The position numbers and the translations under genes are program-made. The notes below the pieces were generated by a model that saw only the letters and a list, made by a program, of their open reading frames with translations, did no database searches and was not told the DNA's origin. From positions 310,001 to 374,000 of the forward strand of contig CAWIOX010000030.1 of NCBI GenBank assembly GCA_963837775.1: a DNA stretch of 64,000 nucleotides, read 5' to 3'. This document shows positions 41,078-49,591 of the stretch, one piece after another. Position 1 is the first letter of the stretch. Each line of letters begins with the position of its first letter. The DNA comes from CAWIOX01 sp963837775 (GTDB lineage: Bacteria; Pseudomonadota; Gammaproteobacteria; Burkholderiales; Burkholderiaceae_D).

Positions 41078-41371
41078 ATGGTGACCTATATAGCACTTGC
41101 CAGTTTTACCGATCAAGGCATCAAGAACATCAAGGAAACGACCAAGCGGGCTGATGCCGTCAAGGAGCTGGGGGCGAAGTTCGGGGTGAACATGAAGGAG
41201 ATTTACTGGACTCTGGGGCAGTATGACCTGGTGGTATTTCTTGAGGCAACTGACGATGCCGCCGTCACCGCATTCGGCTTGTCGATAGCGGCAGCGGGAA
41301 ATGTCCGGATGCAGACTCTGAGAGCCTTTTCCAAGGATGAAATGAACGTGATTCTGGGCAAGATGGCGTAA
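41078..41371 (+). CDS. GYD domain protein
   Basis: A 97-residue cytoplasmic protein. It has the GYD/ferredoxin-like pattern: YIALASFTDQGIKNIKETTK near the N-terminus, then WTLGQYDLVVFLEATDD and TLRAFSKDEMN. GYD proteins form small alpha/beta dimers of unknown function, sometimes near redox or sulfur genes. The ATG follows AAGGAGAGCACTC, a good ribosome site. It stands alone upstream of the glycine-cleavage leader. Confidence 0.85.
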   Translation: MVTYIALASFTDQGIKNIKETTKRADAVKELGAKFGVNMKEIYWTLGQYDLVVFLEATDDAAVTAFGLSIAAAGNVRMQTLRAFSKDEMNVILGKMA

Positions 41372-41696
41372 ATCCGGACTGGGCCGGGAGGGAAGCGACA
41401 GGGAAAACGCCTGCGTTGCTCTGGTCATGCAAGGCATCAGCATGACAGTCAATGCCAACTATTTTTCCGCATCGATTCTCTCCGCTTGACGGTTAATTTC
41501 GGCTTTCAGATAACCGGTGACAAGATGCGGCTGAAGTTCTCACTGGTTTACAGCAGGTTCTCTTTTACCCGGATGGCGCGTCAGGATTTTATTTGGTCGT
41601 ATCCGGGCAACACAGCGAGTTCCGTTTTTGCTTGGCGCACACGGAAATGCTGTTGAAAAATTTGACATTGACCGTGCCAGCACCTATATTTCGGTT

Positions 41697-41908
41697 TCTC
41701 GATCAGGAGAGGGCTGCCATCATCAGCGCAGCCGCCGAAGGGGCTATCACCCAAAAACTCTCAGGCAAAAGGACTGGTCGGGAAAGATCGATGCGCTTAT
41801 CGCGTCTGTCTATACTCTGGAGAGCGGTAGTGGCCAAGGCAAACTACCCACCGAAGGGGCGCGCGGGATCACTCCCGTAATCTCTCAGGTACCAAGGACA
41901 GAGGGGTC
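41697..41908 (+). promoter_or_regulatory. Tandem glycine riboswitch upstream of gcvT
   Basis: Two consecutive glycine aptamers. The first (about 41701-41777) has GGAGAGGGCTGCC, GCAGCCGCCGAAGGGGC and AACTCTCAGGCAAAAGGAC. The second (about 41812-41907) has CTCTGGAGAGCGG, CCACCGAAGGGGC and AATCTCTCAGGTACCAAGG then ACAGAGGGG. The CCGAAGGGGC and CTCAGG-CAAAAGGAC boxes are diagnostic. In this class glycine binding turns on the glycine-cleavage operon. The aptamer linker is about 30 nt. A long open frame crosses it by chance. Confidence 0.95.
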
Positions 41909-41984
41909 TGCGATTATTTGCGCGGAGCGGGTGTTCGCGCCTGGTTCGTTGTCACCCCTTTTCTTTTTTGGTAACGAGGATTTC

Positions 41985-43100
41985 ATGACGCTTAAAGCGA
42001 CTCCACTAAATGCCGCTCACCGTGCCGCAGGCGCACGCATGGTCGATTTCGGCGGTTGGGACATGCCGGTCAACTACGGTTCGCAAATCGAGGAACACCA
42101 TGCAGTACGGTCCGATTGCGGGATGTTCGACGTGTCGCACATGTGCGTGGTCGATCTGCAGGGCGCCAACGTGCGCAGCTTTCTGCGCGGCCTGGTTGCC
42201 AACAATGTCGACAAGCTGCAGGTCCCGGGCAAGGCGTTGTATTCCTGCATGCTGACGCCGGAAGGCTGCGTCATCGACGACCTGATCATCTATTATTTCA
42301 ATGAAAACTGGTTCCGCCTGGTGGTCAACGCCGGTACCGCGGAAAAAGACATCGCCTGGATTGCAGCCCAAAACGACAAAACCAATAGTGGCCTGAGCAT
42401 CACGCAACGACGTGATGGCCAGGATGCGATGGCGCTGATCGCGGTGCAGGGGCCGAACGCCCGCGCCAAGGTATGGCAGGTATTGCCGCAGACGCAGGCA
42501 GCCAGCGAATCGATCAAACCGTTCAATGCAGTGGTGGTGGCCGATACCGCTTTCGGCGAAGTGATGGTGGCGCGCACCGGTTATACCGGCGAAGACGGTT
42601 TCGAGCTGGCGTTTCCGGCAGCGCAGGCCGAAGCGTTGTGGAATGCGTTGCTGGGGGCTGGCGTCAAGCCTGTCGGCCTGGGCGCGCGCGACACGCTGCG
42701 CCTGGAAGCCGGCATGAATCTGTACGGCCAGGACATGGATGAGACGGTCAACCCGCTCGATGCCGGTCTGGCCTGGACCATCGACCTGGTCAGCGAGCGC
42801 GACTTCATCGGCAAGGCGGCGTTGCTGGCCAAGGGACAGAACGCCCAGTTCGTCGGCCTGATCCTGCGCGAAAAAGGCGGCGTATTGCGCGCGCACCAAA
42901 CCGTCATCACCGAACAGGGCGATGGTGAAATCACCAGCGGCACTTTCAGCCCCACCATGCAGCAGGCGATTGCGCTGGCACGGGTGCCGATGGGCGTGGC
43001 GCTGGGCGACACCGTCCAGGTGGCCATCCGCGACAAGAAACTGGCGGCCACCGTGGTCAAGCTGCCGTTCGTGCGCAACGGCAAGATTTTGGTTTCCTGA
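41985..43100 (+). CDS. gcvT: Glycine cleavage system T protein (aminomethyltransferase)
   Basis: Transfers the methylene group from H-protein-bound aminomethyl to THF, releasing ammonia. The start at 41985 (MTLKATPLNAAHRAAGARMV) is preceded by AACGAGGA and lies after the riboswitch; the longer frame would read through it. The 371-residue protein has DFGGWDMPVNYGSQIEEHHA, FDVSHMCVVDLQG, TGYTGEDGFELAFP, LRLEAGMNLYGQDMDETVNP and the C-terminal barrel with RVPMGVALGDTVQVAIRDK. It begins the gcvT-gcvH-gcvP operon. Confidence 0.98.
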   Translation: MTLKATPLNAAHRAAGARMVDFGGWDMPVNYGSQIEEHHAVRSDCGMFDVSHMCVVDLQGANVRSFLRGLVANNVDKLQVPGKALYSCMLTPEGCVIDDLIIYYFNENWFRLVVNAGTAEKDIAWIAAQNDKTNSGLSITQRRDGQDAMALIAVQGPNARAKVWQVLPQTQAASESIKPFNAVVVADTAFGEVMVARTGYTGEDGFELAFPAAQAEALWNALLGAGVKPVGLGARDTLRLEAGMNLYGQDMDETVNPLDAGLAWTIDLVSERDFIGKAALLAKGQNAQFVGLILREKGGVLRAHQTVITEQGDGEITSGTFSPTMQQAIALARVPMGVALGDTVQVAIRDKKLAATVVKLPFVRNGKILVS

Positions 43101-43166
43101 TTTTCACTTTTATTCGCCGCGAGAATACTGCGTATTCCGCGGCTAACACTTTTTATCTCTGGAGCA

Positions 43167-43547
43167 ATGATGAATATTCCTGCTGAACTGAAATACACCG
43201 AATCCCACGAATGGGTACGCGTTGAAGCCGATGGCACTGTCACTGTCGGCATCACCGAATTTGCGCAAGATGCGCTGGGCGACATCGTGTTCGTCGAATT
43301 GCCACAGGTAGGCAAGTCGTTTGATGCCGGTACCGATTGCGCAGTGGTGGAATCGGTCAAGGCAGCCAGCGACATCTATGCGCCGATCGCAGGTGAAGTG
43401 ATCGCGGTCAACGAAGCCGTCACCGATGCGCCTGACCAGATCAACCACAACGCCTATGATGCATGGCTGTTCAAGCTGAAGCCGGCGAATGTCAGCGACG
43501 TCGATGGCTTGCTGTCAGCCGACGCCTACGGCAAGAACATCGGCTAA
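43167..43547 (+). CDS. gcvH: Glycine cleavage system H protein
   Basis: Small lipoyl carrier that shuttles the aminomethyl group between P, T and L proteins. The 126-residue protein shows YTESHEWVRVEADGTVTVGI, LGDIVFVELPQVGK and the lipoylation site VESVKAASDIYAP (Lys about 65). Two consecutive Met codons at 43167 and 43170 can start it; GGAG lies just upstream. It sits between gcvT and gcvP with gaps of 66 and 81 bp. Confidence 0.98.
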   Translation: MMNIPAELKYTESHEWVRVEADGTVTVGITEFAQDALGDIVFVELPQVGKSFDAGTDCAVVESVKAASDIYAPIAGEVIAVNEAVTDAPDQINHNAYDAWLFKLKPANVSDVDGLLSADAYGKNIG

Positions 43548-43628
43548 CACGCCAGCAGTTTTTCGCGTTCCGAGAGTGCGGTGCAACTTGCGCCGCATTT
43601 TTCATTTCCCCCTCTTTCGTTCCAGCTC

Positions 43629-46520
43629 ATGACCCGCCCCAGCCTATCCCAACTTGAAGCACGCGATGCCTTCATCGCCCGCCATATCGGCCCTTCCGAA
43701 TCTGAACAACAAGCTATGCTGGCCGTACTCGGCTACCAGACACGCGCCGAGCTGATCGACGCGATCGTGCCGGCCAACATCCGCCGCAAGGACACGCTGC
43801 CGCTCGGCCAGTTCACCCAGCCCTTGCCTGAGAAGGCGGCATTGGCCAAGCTCAAGGAACTCGCGGCCCAGAACCGCGTGCTGAAGTCGGTGATCGGTCA
43901 GGGTTATTACAACACCGATACCCCGGGCGTGATCCTGCGCAACATCTTCGAAAATCCGGCCTGGTACACCGCTTATACGCCGTATCAGCCGGAAATTTCG
44001 CAAGGCCGTCTGGAAGCGATACTCAACTTCCAGCAGATGATCATCGACATGACCGGCATGGACATCGCCAATGCGTCGATGCTGGACGAAGGCACTGCGG
44101 CGGCGGAGGCGATGACGCTGGTGCAGCGCGTCGGCAAGTCCGATTCGAACGTGTTCTATGTGGCCGCCGATGTGCTGCCGCAAACCCGTGAAATCATCGA
44201 AACACGCGCCAAGCCGATCGGCATCGAAGTGCGTACCTGCAGCGGCGATGAGGCGCTCAACAACGACTGTTTCGGCGTGCTGCTGCAATATCCGGGCGTC
44301 AACGGCGACATCCGCGACTACCGCGAATATGCGGCGGCGCTGCACGCCAAGGGCGCGATGGTCGTGGTGGCGGCCGATCTGCTGGCGCTGACGCTGCTCA
44401 CGCCGCCGGGCGAATGGGGCGCCGACGTGGTGGTCGGTAACAGCCAGCGTTTCGGTGTTCCGCTCGGTTTCGGCGGCCCGCATGCCGGCTATATGTCGAC
44501 CCGCGATGCATTCAAGCGCAGCATGCCTGGCCGTCTGGTCGGCGTCACCATCGATGCCCAGGGCAACCAGGCTTACCGTCTGGCGCTGCAAACCCGCGAA
44601 CAGCATATTCGCCGCGAAAAAGCGACTTCCAACATCTGTACCGCCCAGGTCTTGCTGGCCGTGATCGCATCGATGTATGCGGTCTACCATGGTCCGGCCG
44701 GCCTGCGCCAGATCGCGCAGCGCGTACACCGTTACACCGGCGTGCTGGCGGCCAGCCTGCGCCAGCTTGGCTACACCATCACCAATGAAACGTATTTCGA
44801 CACGCTGACGGTGCAGGTCAAGAATGCGGAAAAACTGCATGAGACAGCGCAGGCGAACGGCGTCAATCTGCGTCGCATCGATGCCAAACATGTCGGTCTG
44901 TCGCTGGATGAAACTACCAGCCGCGAAGATGTGGCGCTGTTGTGGTCGATTTTTGCGCAAGGCTTCCGGCCGCGTGCGCAGCTGCCTGATTTCGATCAGA
45001 TCGAAGCCGCAGTGCACGATGCGATTCCATCCGAACTGGTGCGCAGCAGCGCCTACCTGACGCATCCGGTATTCAACCGTTATCACGCCGAACATGAAAT
45101 GCTGCGCTACCTGCGCAGCCTGGCCGACAAGGATCTGGCGCTCGACCGCACCATGATTCCGCTCGGTTCCTGCACCATGAAACTGAACGCCACCAGTGAA
45201 ATGGTGCCGGTCAGCTGGCCCGAGTTTGCCAATATCCATCCGTTCGCACCGAACGACCAGACCGTCGGCTACCGTTTGATGATCGACCAGCTGGAAGCGA
45301 TGTTGTGTGCGGCCACCGGTTACGCGGCGGTATCGCTGCAGCCGAATGCCGGCTCGCAAGGCGAGTACGCCGGCCTGCTGGTGATCCAGGCTTACCACGC
45401 GTCGCGCGGCGAAGGGCATCGCAATATCTGCCTGATTCCGTCCTCCGCGCACGGCACCAACCCGGCGTCGGCCAATATGGTCGGCCTCAAAGTGGTGGTG
45501 GTCGCGTGCGATGCGCGCGGCAACGTCGATCTGGTCGATCTGCAGGCCAAGGCGCAGGAACACAGCGCCAATCTGGCGGCGGTCATGGTGACCTACCCGT
45601 CGACCCACGGCGTGTTTGAAGAAGGCGTCCAGCAATTGTGCGAAATCGTCCATGCGCACGGTGGCCAGGTGTATATCGACGGCGCCAACATGAATGCGCT
45701 GGTCGGGGTCGCGGCGCCGGGCCAGTTCGGCGGCGACGTCAGCCATCTGAACCTGCACAAGACGTTCTGCATCCCGCACGGCGGTGGCGGCCCGGGCGTC
45801 GGTCCGGTCGCAGTGGCGGCGCATCTGGCCAAATTCCTGCCGAATCAGCAATCCAGCGGCTACCAGCGCGATGCCAGCGGCATCAGCGCCGTCAGCGCCG
45901 CCCCGTTCGGCTCGGCCAGCATCCTGCCGATCTCGTGGATGTATATCGCGATGATGGGCGCCGAAGGCCTGACCGCCGCGACCGAAACCGCGATCCTGGC
46001 AGCCAACTACATCGCCCGCCGGCTGGCGCCGCACTATCCGGTGCTGTATTCCGGCCATGACGGACTGGTCGCGCATGAGTGCATTCTCGACCTGCGTCCA
46101 TTGACCGATGCCACCGGCATCAGCAATGAAGACGTCGCCAAGCGCCTGATGGACTTCGGTTTCCATGCGCCGACCATGAGCTTCCCGGTTCCCGGCACAC
46201 TGATGATCGAGCCGACCGAGAGCGAATCGCAAGCCGAGATGGACCGTTTCATCGACGCGATGGTCGCGATTCGCGAAGAGATCGCCAAGGTGGAAAGCGG
46301 CGAGTTCGACCGTCTGGACAATCCGCTCAAGCACGCACCGCACACCGCGCAAGTGCTGATGGCGGACGAATGGACGCGTAAATACAGCCGTGAAGTCGCG
46401 GCGTTCCCGGTGCCGGCCCTGCGCAAGCAGAAGTACTGGCCGCCGGTCGGTCGTGCCGATAACGTGTATGGCGACCGCAACCTGTTCTGCGCCTGCGTGC
46501 CGACCAGCGAGTACGAGTAA
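43629..46520 (+). CDS. gcvP: Glycine dehydrogenase (decarboxylating), P protein
   Basis: PLP enzyme that decarboxylates glycine and transfers the remaining aminomethyl to H-protein. The start at 43629 (MTRPSLSQLEARDAFIARHI) fits the family better than the longer frame from 43581. The 963-residue protein is the fused alpha-beta form: N-terminal half with YYNTDTPGVILRNIFENPAW and NASMLDEGTAAAEAM, C-terminal half with PLGSCTMKLNATSEM, AHGTNPASA and the PLP lysine in NLHKTFCIPHGGGGPGVGP (about Lys 710). A strong terminator lies 48 bp after the stop and ends the gcv operon. Confidence 0.98.
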   Translation: MTRPSLSQLEARDAFIARHIGPSESEQQAMLAVLGYQTRAELIDAIVPANIRRKDTLPLGQFTQPLPEKAALAKLKELAAQNRVLKSVIGQGYYNTDTPGVILRNIFENPAWYTAYTPYQPEISQGRLEAILNFQQMIIDMTGMDIANASMLDEGTAAAEAMTLVQRVGKSDSNVFYVAADVLPQTREIIETRAKPIGIEVRTCSGDEALNNDCFGVLLQYPGVNGDIRDYREYAAALHAKGAMVVVAADLLALTLLTPPGEWGADVVVGNSQRFGVPLGFGGPHAGYMSTRDAFKRSMPGRLVGVTIDAQGNQAYRLALQTREQHIRREKATSNICTAQVLLAVIASMYAVYHGPAGLRQIAQRVHRYTGVLAASLRQLGYTITNETYFDTLTVQVKNAEKLHETAQANGVNLRRIDAKHVGLSLDETTSREDVALLWSIFAQGFRPRAQLPDFDQIEAAVHDAIPSELVRSSAYLTHPVFNRYHAEHEMLRYLRSLADKDLALDRTMIPLGSCTMKLNATSEMVPVSWPEFANIHPFAPNDQTVGYRLMIDQLEAMLCAATGYAAVSLQPNAGSQGEYAGLLVIQAYHASRGEGHRNICLIPSSAHGTNPASANMVGLKVVVVACDARGNVDLVDLQAKAQEHSANLAAVMVTYPSTHGVFEEGVQQLCEIVHAHGGQVYIDGANMNALVGVAAPGQFGGDVSHLNLHKTFCIPHGGGGPGVGPVAVAAHLAKFLPNQQSSGYQRDASGISAVSAAPFGSASILPISWMYIAMMGAEGLTAATETAILAANYIARRLAPHYPVLYSGHDGLVAHECILDLRPLTDATGISNEDVAKRLMDFGFHAPTMSFPVPGTLMIEPTESESQAEMDRFIDAMVAIREEIAKVESGEFDRLDNPLKHAPHTAQVLMADEWTRKYSREVAAFPVPALRKQKYWPPVGRADNVYGDRNLFCACVPTSEYE

Positions 46521-46567
46521 TTGCCTGAACCCGGGCGTCGCTGCTGCGATGCCTGATACACGCTAAG

Positions 46568-46602
46568 ATGGATGCCGGATGCAATTCGGCATCCATTTTT
46601 TT
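46568..46602 (+). terminator. Terminator of the gcv operon
   Basis: Stem ATGGATGCCG / CGGCATCCAT with a loop of about 9 nt, followed by a run of seven T. Confidence 0.9.
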
Positions 46603-46647
46603 ATTCCGGTTGGAGTCGCGACCATCTCCTGTTGAGGAAAAAGCACT

Positions 46648-47673
46648 ATGAGCAAGACAAGCCGGCAGATCGATCTGCGCAGCGACACCGTGACCCGACC
46701 CAGCGCCGCGATGCGTGCCGAGATGGCTGCCGCCGAAGTGGGCGACGACGTGTATGGCGATGACCCGACCGTGAACCGCCTGCAGGCGCTGGCCGCCGCA
46801 CTGTTCGGCTATGAAGCGGCGCTGTTTGCGCCGTCCGGCACCCAGACCAATCTGATCGCGCTGCTGGTGCATTGCGGTCGCGGCGACGAATACCTGGTCG
46901 GCCAGCACGCGCATACCTATAAATACGAAGGCGGCGGGGCCGCCGTGCTCGGCAGCATCCAGCCGCAGCCGATCAGCCATCAGGCCGACGGCAGCCTGGC
47001 GCTGGCCGATATCGCCGCCGCGATCAAGCCCGACGACATCCACTTTGCCCGCAGCCGTTTGCTGGCGCTGGAAAATACCATCGGCGGGCGCGTGATCGGC
47101 GCCGACTATATGCAGGCTGCCACCGGCCTGGCGCGCCAGCATGGCCTGGCAACCCACCTCGACGGCGCGCGCATCTGCAATGCGGCGGTGCAGCAAGGCA
47201 TCAGCCTGAGTGCTGCGGTGCGGGGTTTCGACAGCGTGTCGGTCTGCCTGTCGAAAGGGCTGGGCGCGCCGGTGGGTTCGGTGTTGTGCGGCAGCCATGC
47301 TTTCATCGCACAGGCGCTGCGCTGGCGCAAAATGCTGGGCGGCGGCATGCGTCAGGCCGGCATGCTGGCGGCTGCCGGCATTTATGCGCTGGAACACAAC
47401 ATCCCGCGCCTGGCCGAAGACCATGACAATGCGCTGCATCTGGCGCAGGGTCTGGCGGCGATCCCCGGATTGACCGTGCAACTGCCGCAAACCAATATCG
47501 TGTATGCCGACATGGCGCCGGAACATTGTGCGGGGCTGGCCGCAGCTTTATCCGAAAACGGCATCAGCGCCAGCGTCGGACCGCATATGCGGATGGTGAC
47601 GCACATGGATGTGTCGCGGGCGGATATGGACAAGGTGCTGACGGTATTCGGGAATTATTTTTCCTCCTGCTAA
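46648..47673 (+). CDS. ltaE: Low-specificity L-threonine aldolase
   Basis: PLP enzyme that cleaves threonine and allo-threonine to glycine and acetaldehyde, supplying glycine. The 341-residue protein has IDLRSDTVTRPSAAMRAEMA at the N-terminus, GDDVYGDDPTVNRLQ, LFAPSGTQTNLIAL, HLDGARICNAAV and the PLP lysine in VCLSKGLGAPVGS (about Lys 203). The ATG follows TTGAGGAAAAAGC. It lies after the gcv terminator, so it has its own promoter, but its glycine-producing role fits the neighbourhood. A dispersed repeat begins at its stop. Confidence 0.95.
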   Translation: MSKTSRQIDLRSDTVTRPSAAMRAEMAAAEVGDDVYGDDPTVNRLQALAAALFGYEAALFAPSGTQTNLIALLVHCGRGDEYLVGQHAHTYKYEGGGAAVLGSIQPQPISHQADGSLALADIAAAIKPDDIHFARSRLLALENTIGGRVIGADYMQAATGLARQHGLATHLDGARICNAAVQQGISLSAAVRGFDSVSVCLSKGLGAPVGSVLCGSHAFIAQALRWRKMLGGGMRQAGMLAAAGIYALEHNIPRLAEDHDNALHLAQGLAAIPGLTVQLPQTNIVYADMAPEHCAGLAAALSENGISASVGPHMRMVTHMDVSRADMDKVLTVFGNYFSSC

Positions 47674-47765
47674 TTTTTGTATTTTAATGGGAGTATGTGT
47701 TAAAAACATGGCACTGCCGCATATATATAAAGGGGTGTAAATATATACACATGGCAGTATATTTG
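47672..47765 (-). repeat. Dispersed intergenic repeat, copy F
   Basis: On the minus strand: left arm ATGTGTATATATT, core TGCGGCAGTGCC, right arm ACATACTCCC. It starts directly at the ltaE stop and lies before the phasin promoter. Confidence 0.75.
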
Positions 47766-47934
47766 CCGTGTTGTCAGGCTGTTTGGATGGCGCGGCACAT
47801 GGTATTTGACCTGTCTGATATTTATGTTGCGGCGCACAATAAATGCTGGACAGCGCGAATTGACTGACGTAGAATTTGAATTGTTGCAGCGCACCATTTT
47901 GCTAGTTGATTCATTTACTTATCAGGAGAACACT

Positions 47935-48501
47935 ATGTCTTCGATCCAAGAACAGTTTTTAGAAGCCACCAAAACCCATTTCGAAACACAATTGGCGATG
48001 ATCAATTCGCTGACAGCCAAGGCTTTTGGCGAAGCGGAAAAAGTGATCGCGCTGAACGTGAATGCAGCCAAAGCTTCTTTTGAAGATACTGCCGCGGCCA
48101 GCAAGCAACTGCTCGCAGCCAAAGATCTGCAGGCTTTTTTGGCGGTCACCGCAGCGCAGTCGCAGCCAAGCGCCGAGAAAGCGCTGGCTTACGGCCGTGA
48201 ACTGGCCAGCCTGACTTCCGGTAGCCACAAGGAAATCGCACAAGTAGCTGAAGCGCAAATCGCCGACAGCGCACGCAAGCTCAATGACTTGGTCAATGAA
48301 ATTGCAAAGAATGCACCTGCCGGTTCCGAAGCTGCAGTCGAGATGCTGAAATCGGTATTGAGCAATGCGAATGCCGGTTACGAGCAACTCAGCAAAACAA
48401 CCAAGCAAGCAGTGGAAACACTGGAAGAAAATCTGGCGAAGGCGACTGAGACTTTTAACCAGACCGCTGCTAAAACCGTTGCACGCACTGGCAAGAAGTA
48501 A
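47935..48501 (+). CDS. Phasin family protein (PHA granule-associated)
   Basis: Amphipathic helical protein that coats polyhydroxyalkanoate granules. The start at 47935 (MSSIQEQFLEATKTHFETQL) follows CAGGAGAAC and matches the family N-terminus; the longer frame from 47806 is rejected. The 188-residue protein is almost all helix with heptad-like Ala/Leu spacing (AKAFGEAEKVIALNVNAAKA, YGRELASLTSGSHKEIAQVA), and an Ala/Thr/Lys-rich tail. It is a single gene with a strong terminator. The BktB-like thiolase in this window fits the same pathway. Confidence 0.93.
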   Translation: MSSIQEQFLEATKTHFETQLAMINSLTAKAFGEAEKVIALNVNAAKASFEDTAAASKQLLAAKDLQAFLAVTAAQSQPSAEKALAYGRELASLTSGSHKEIAQVAEAQIADSARKLNDLVNEIAKNAPAGSEAAVEMLKSVLSNANAGYEQLSKTTKQAVETLEENLAKATETFNQTAAKTVARTGKK

Positions 48502-48517
48502 TATTGCATCAGCAGGC

Positions 48518-48550
48518 AAAAAAACGGGCCGCTCAGCGGCCCGTTTTTTT
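48518..48550 (+). terminator. Terminator of the phasin gene
   Basis: Stem AAAAACGGGCCGC / GCGGCCCGTTTTT with a 3-nt loop and T run, about 17 bp after the phasin stop. Confidence 0.9.
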
Positions 48551-48600
48551 ATGCCTGCAGCGGATTCATTTGTATCTGCGCTGCAGACAGAAGGCGGTTG

Positions 48601-48637
48601 CAATGGAAAAAGGTGGCCACGCCACCTTTTTCCATTG
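48601..48637. terminator. Perfect 17-bp hairpin, bidirectional terminator candidate
   Basis: CAATGGAAAAAGGTGGC and its exact reverse complement are separated by CAC. It lies between the convergent phasin and glycine-zipper genes and would serve the latter; the T run is inside the stem. Confidence 0.6.
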
Positions 48638-48665
48638 CCGGGGACATGGCTTGCTATCCGTTTCT

Positions 48666-49403
48666 TTAACCTTGCGACGTCAGGCTGCCATTGACCACTT
48701 TCACGCGGTCGCCGCTGCGCCAGCCGGATTGGCCTGAATCGCTGAAGCTGCGGCTGCTGCCATCTTCCATCCGAACCCGGATTTCATAGCTGGTGGTGGT
48801 GCGGGTGCGGTTTTCGACTTCGTTGCCGGCAAATCCGCCGCCGACTGCGCCGGCGACGGTGGCCAGTTTGCGACCATTGCCGCCACCGACCTGGTTGCCC
48901 AGGACGCCGCCCAGAACCGCACCTGCCACCGCGCCGATGCCGATCCCATTCGATGGCGCCTGCTGCTGTACCGCATGGATCGATTCGATGGTGCCGCAAT
49001 TGCTGCAGACCGGTGCGCGGGCGACCTGGACCGGCTCATTGTATTGATTGTATTGCGGTGCATTCTGCGCTTGCGCCGGCTGTGGCGCGTGCACCGGCTT
49101 GGGCTGATGACGGACGACTGGCGCCGGTTTGGCGGCCGGAGCGGTATTGGAATTGCTGAATTTTTTGGTATCCGTGGTCGGCTCCAGCGTCGCGATGGCG
49201 CTATTGCCGGACGCTGAAGCGGCAATCGGATTGCTCGCGCCGGCAGGTGCGGCAGAAGCGAGCACCGCGACCGGCGTCGTGCTGTTCGAGCTGGGCAGTA
49301 TGCCGGTGATGGCGGCGATGCCAACCAGGCTGACCAGCATCACGGATACGGCGGCGCCGGCTACCAGCGGGTGGATGCGTTTGGATTTGATCTGATTTTC
49401 CAT
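48666..49403 (-). CDS. Glycine-zipper 2TM domain protein (17-kDa surface antigen-like)
   Basis: A 245-residue envelope protein. The N-terminus has a basic segment then one membrane anchor (LVAGAAVSVMLVSLVGIAAI, about residues 13-32). A long Ala/Pro/Gln-rich linker follows (about 45-130). The glycine zipper lies at about 155-200: GIGIGAVAGAVLGGVLGNQ and VAGAVGGGFAGNEVE, followed by a compact C-terminal domain with YEIRVRMEDGSSRSF. Such proteins insert in or associate with the outer membrane and peptidoglycan; the exact role is unknown. One CSNC pair (residues about 132-135) precedes the zipper. It is transcribed alone. Confidence 0.85.
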   Translation of the reverse strand: MENQIKSKRIHPLVAGAAVSVMLVSLVGIAAITGILPSSNSTTPVAVLASAAPAGASNPIAASASGNSAIATLEPTTDTKKFSNSNTAPAAKPAPVVRHQPKPVHAPQPAQAQNAPQYNQYNEPVQVARAPVCSNCGTIESIHAVQQQAPSNGIGIGAVAGAVLGGVLGNQVGGGNGRKLATVAGAVGGGFAGNEVENRTRTTTSYEIRVRMEDGSSRSFSDSGQSGWRSGDRVKVVNGSLTSQG

Positions 49404-49538
49404 CGGTGGCTCCTTGTGTTGATTACTGTACTGTTGGCAATGATTATGGGTGCTGGCAGGGATCGTAAAAAGCCTGTTTGTGTGTCAGATGTAAGCCTTT
49501 GTAACGGCGTAGCCGCTTGTACCGATATGCCGGCCTGA

Positions 49539-49575
49539 AATAAAACGGGGCCGCATGATGCGGCCCCGTTTTATT
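49539..49575 (-). terminator. Terminator of the prfB-HAD-lysS operon
   Basis: Stem AATAAAACGGGGCCGCA / TGCGGCCCCGTTTTATT with a short loop, 17 bp beyond the lysS stop. Confidence 0.88.
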
Positions 49576-49591
49576 GGTGCGAATTAGCTGC

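Noticed and set aside
41628..41984. N-terminal extension of gcvT through the leader
   Set aside because: The extra 119 codons coincide with the tandem glycine riboswitch; the ATG at 41985 has a ribosome site and gives the family length.
43644..46352. A 902-codon open frame antisense to gcvP
   Set aside because: It lies entirely opposite a fully conserved gcvP, is rich in His, Arg, Gln and Asp as antisense frames of GC-rich genes are, and shows no domain. Similar long antisense frames over ribD, prfB, glyA and lysS were rejected for the same reason.
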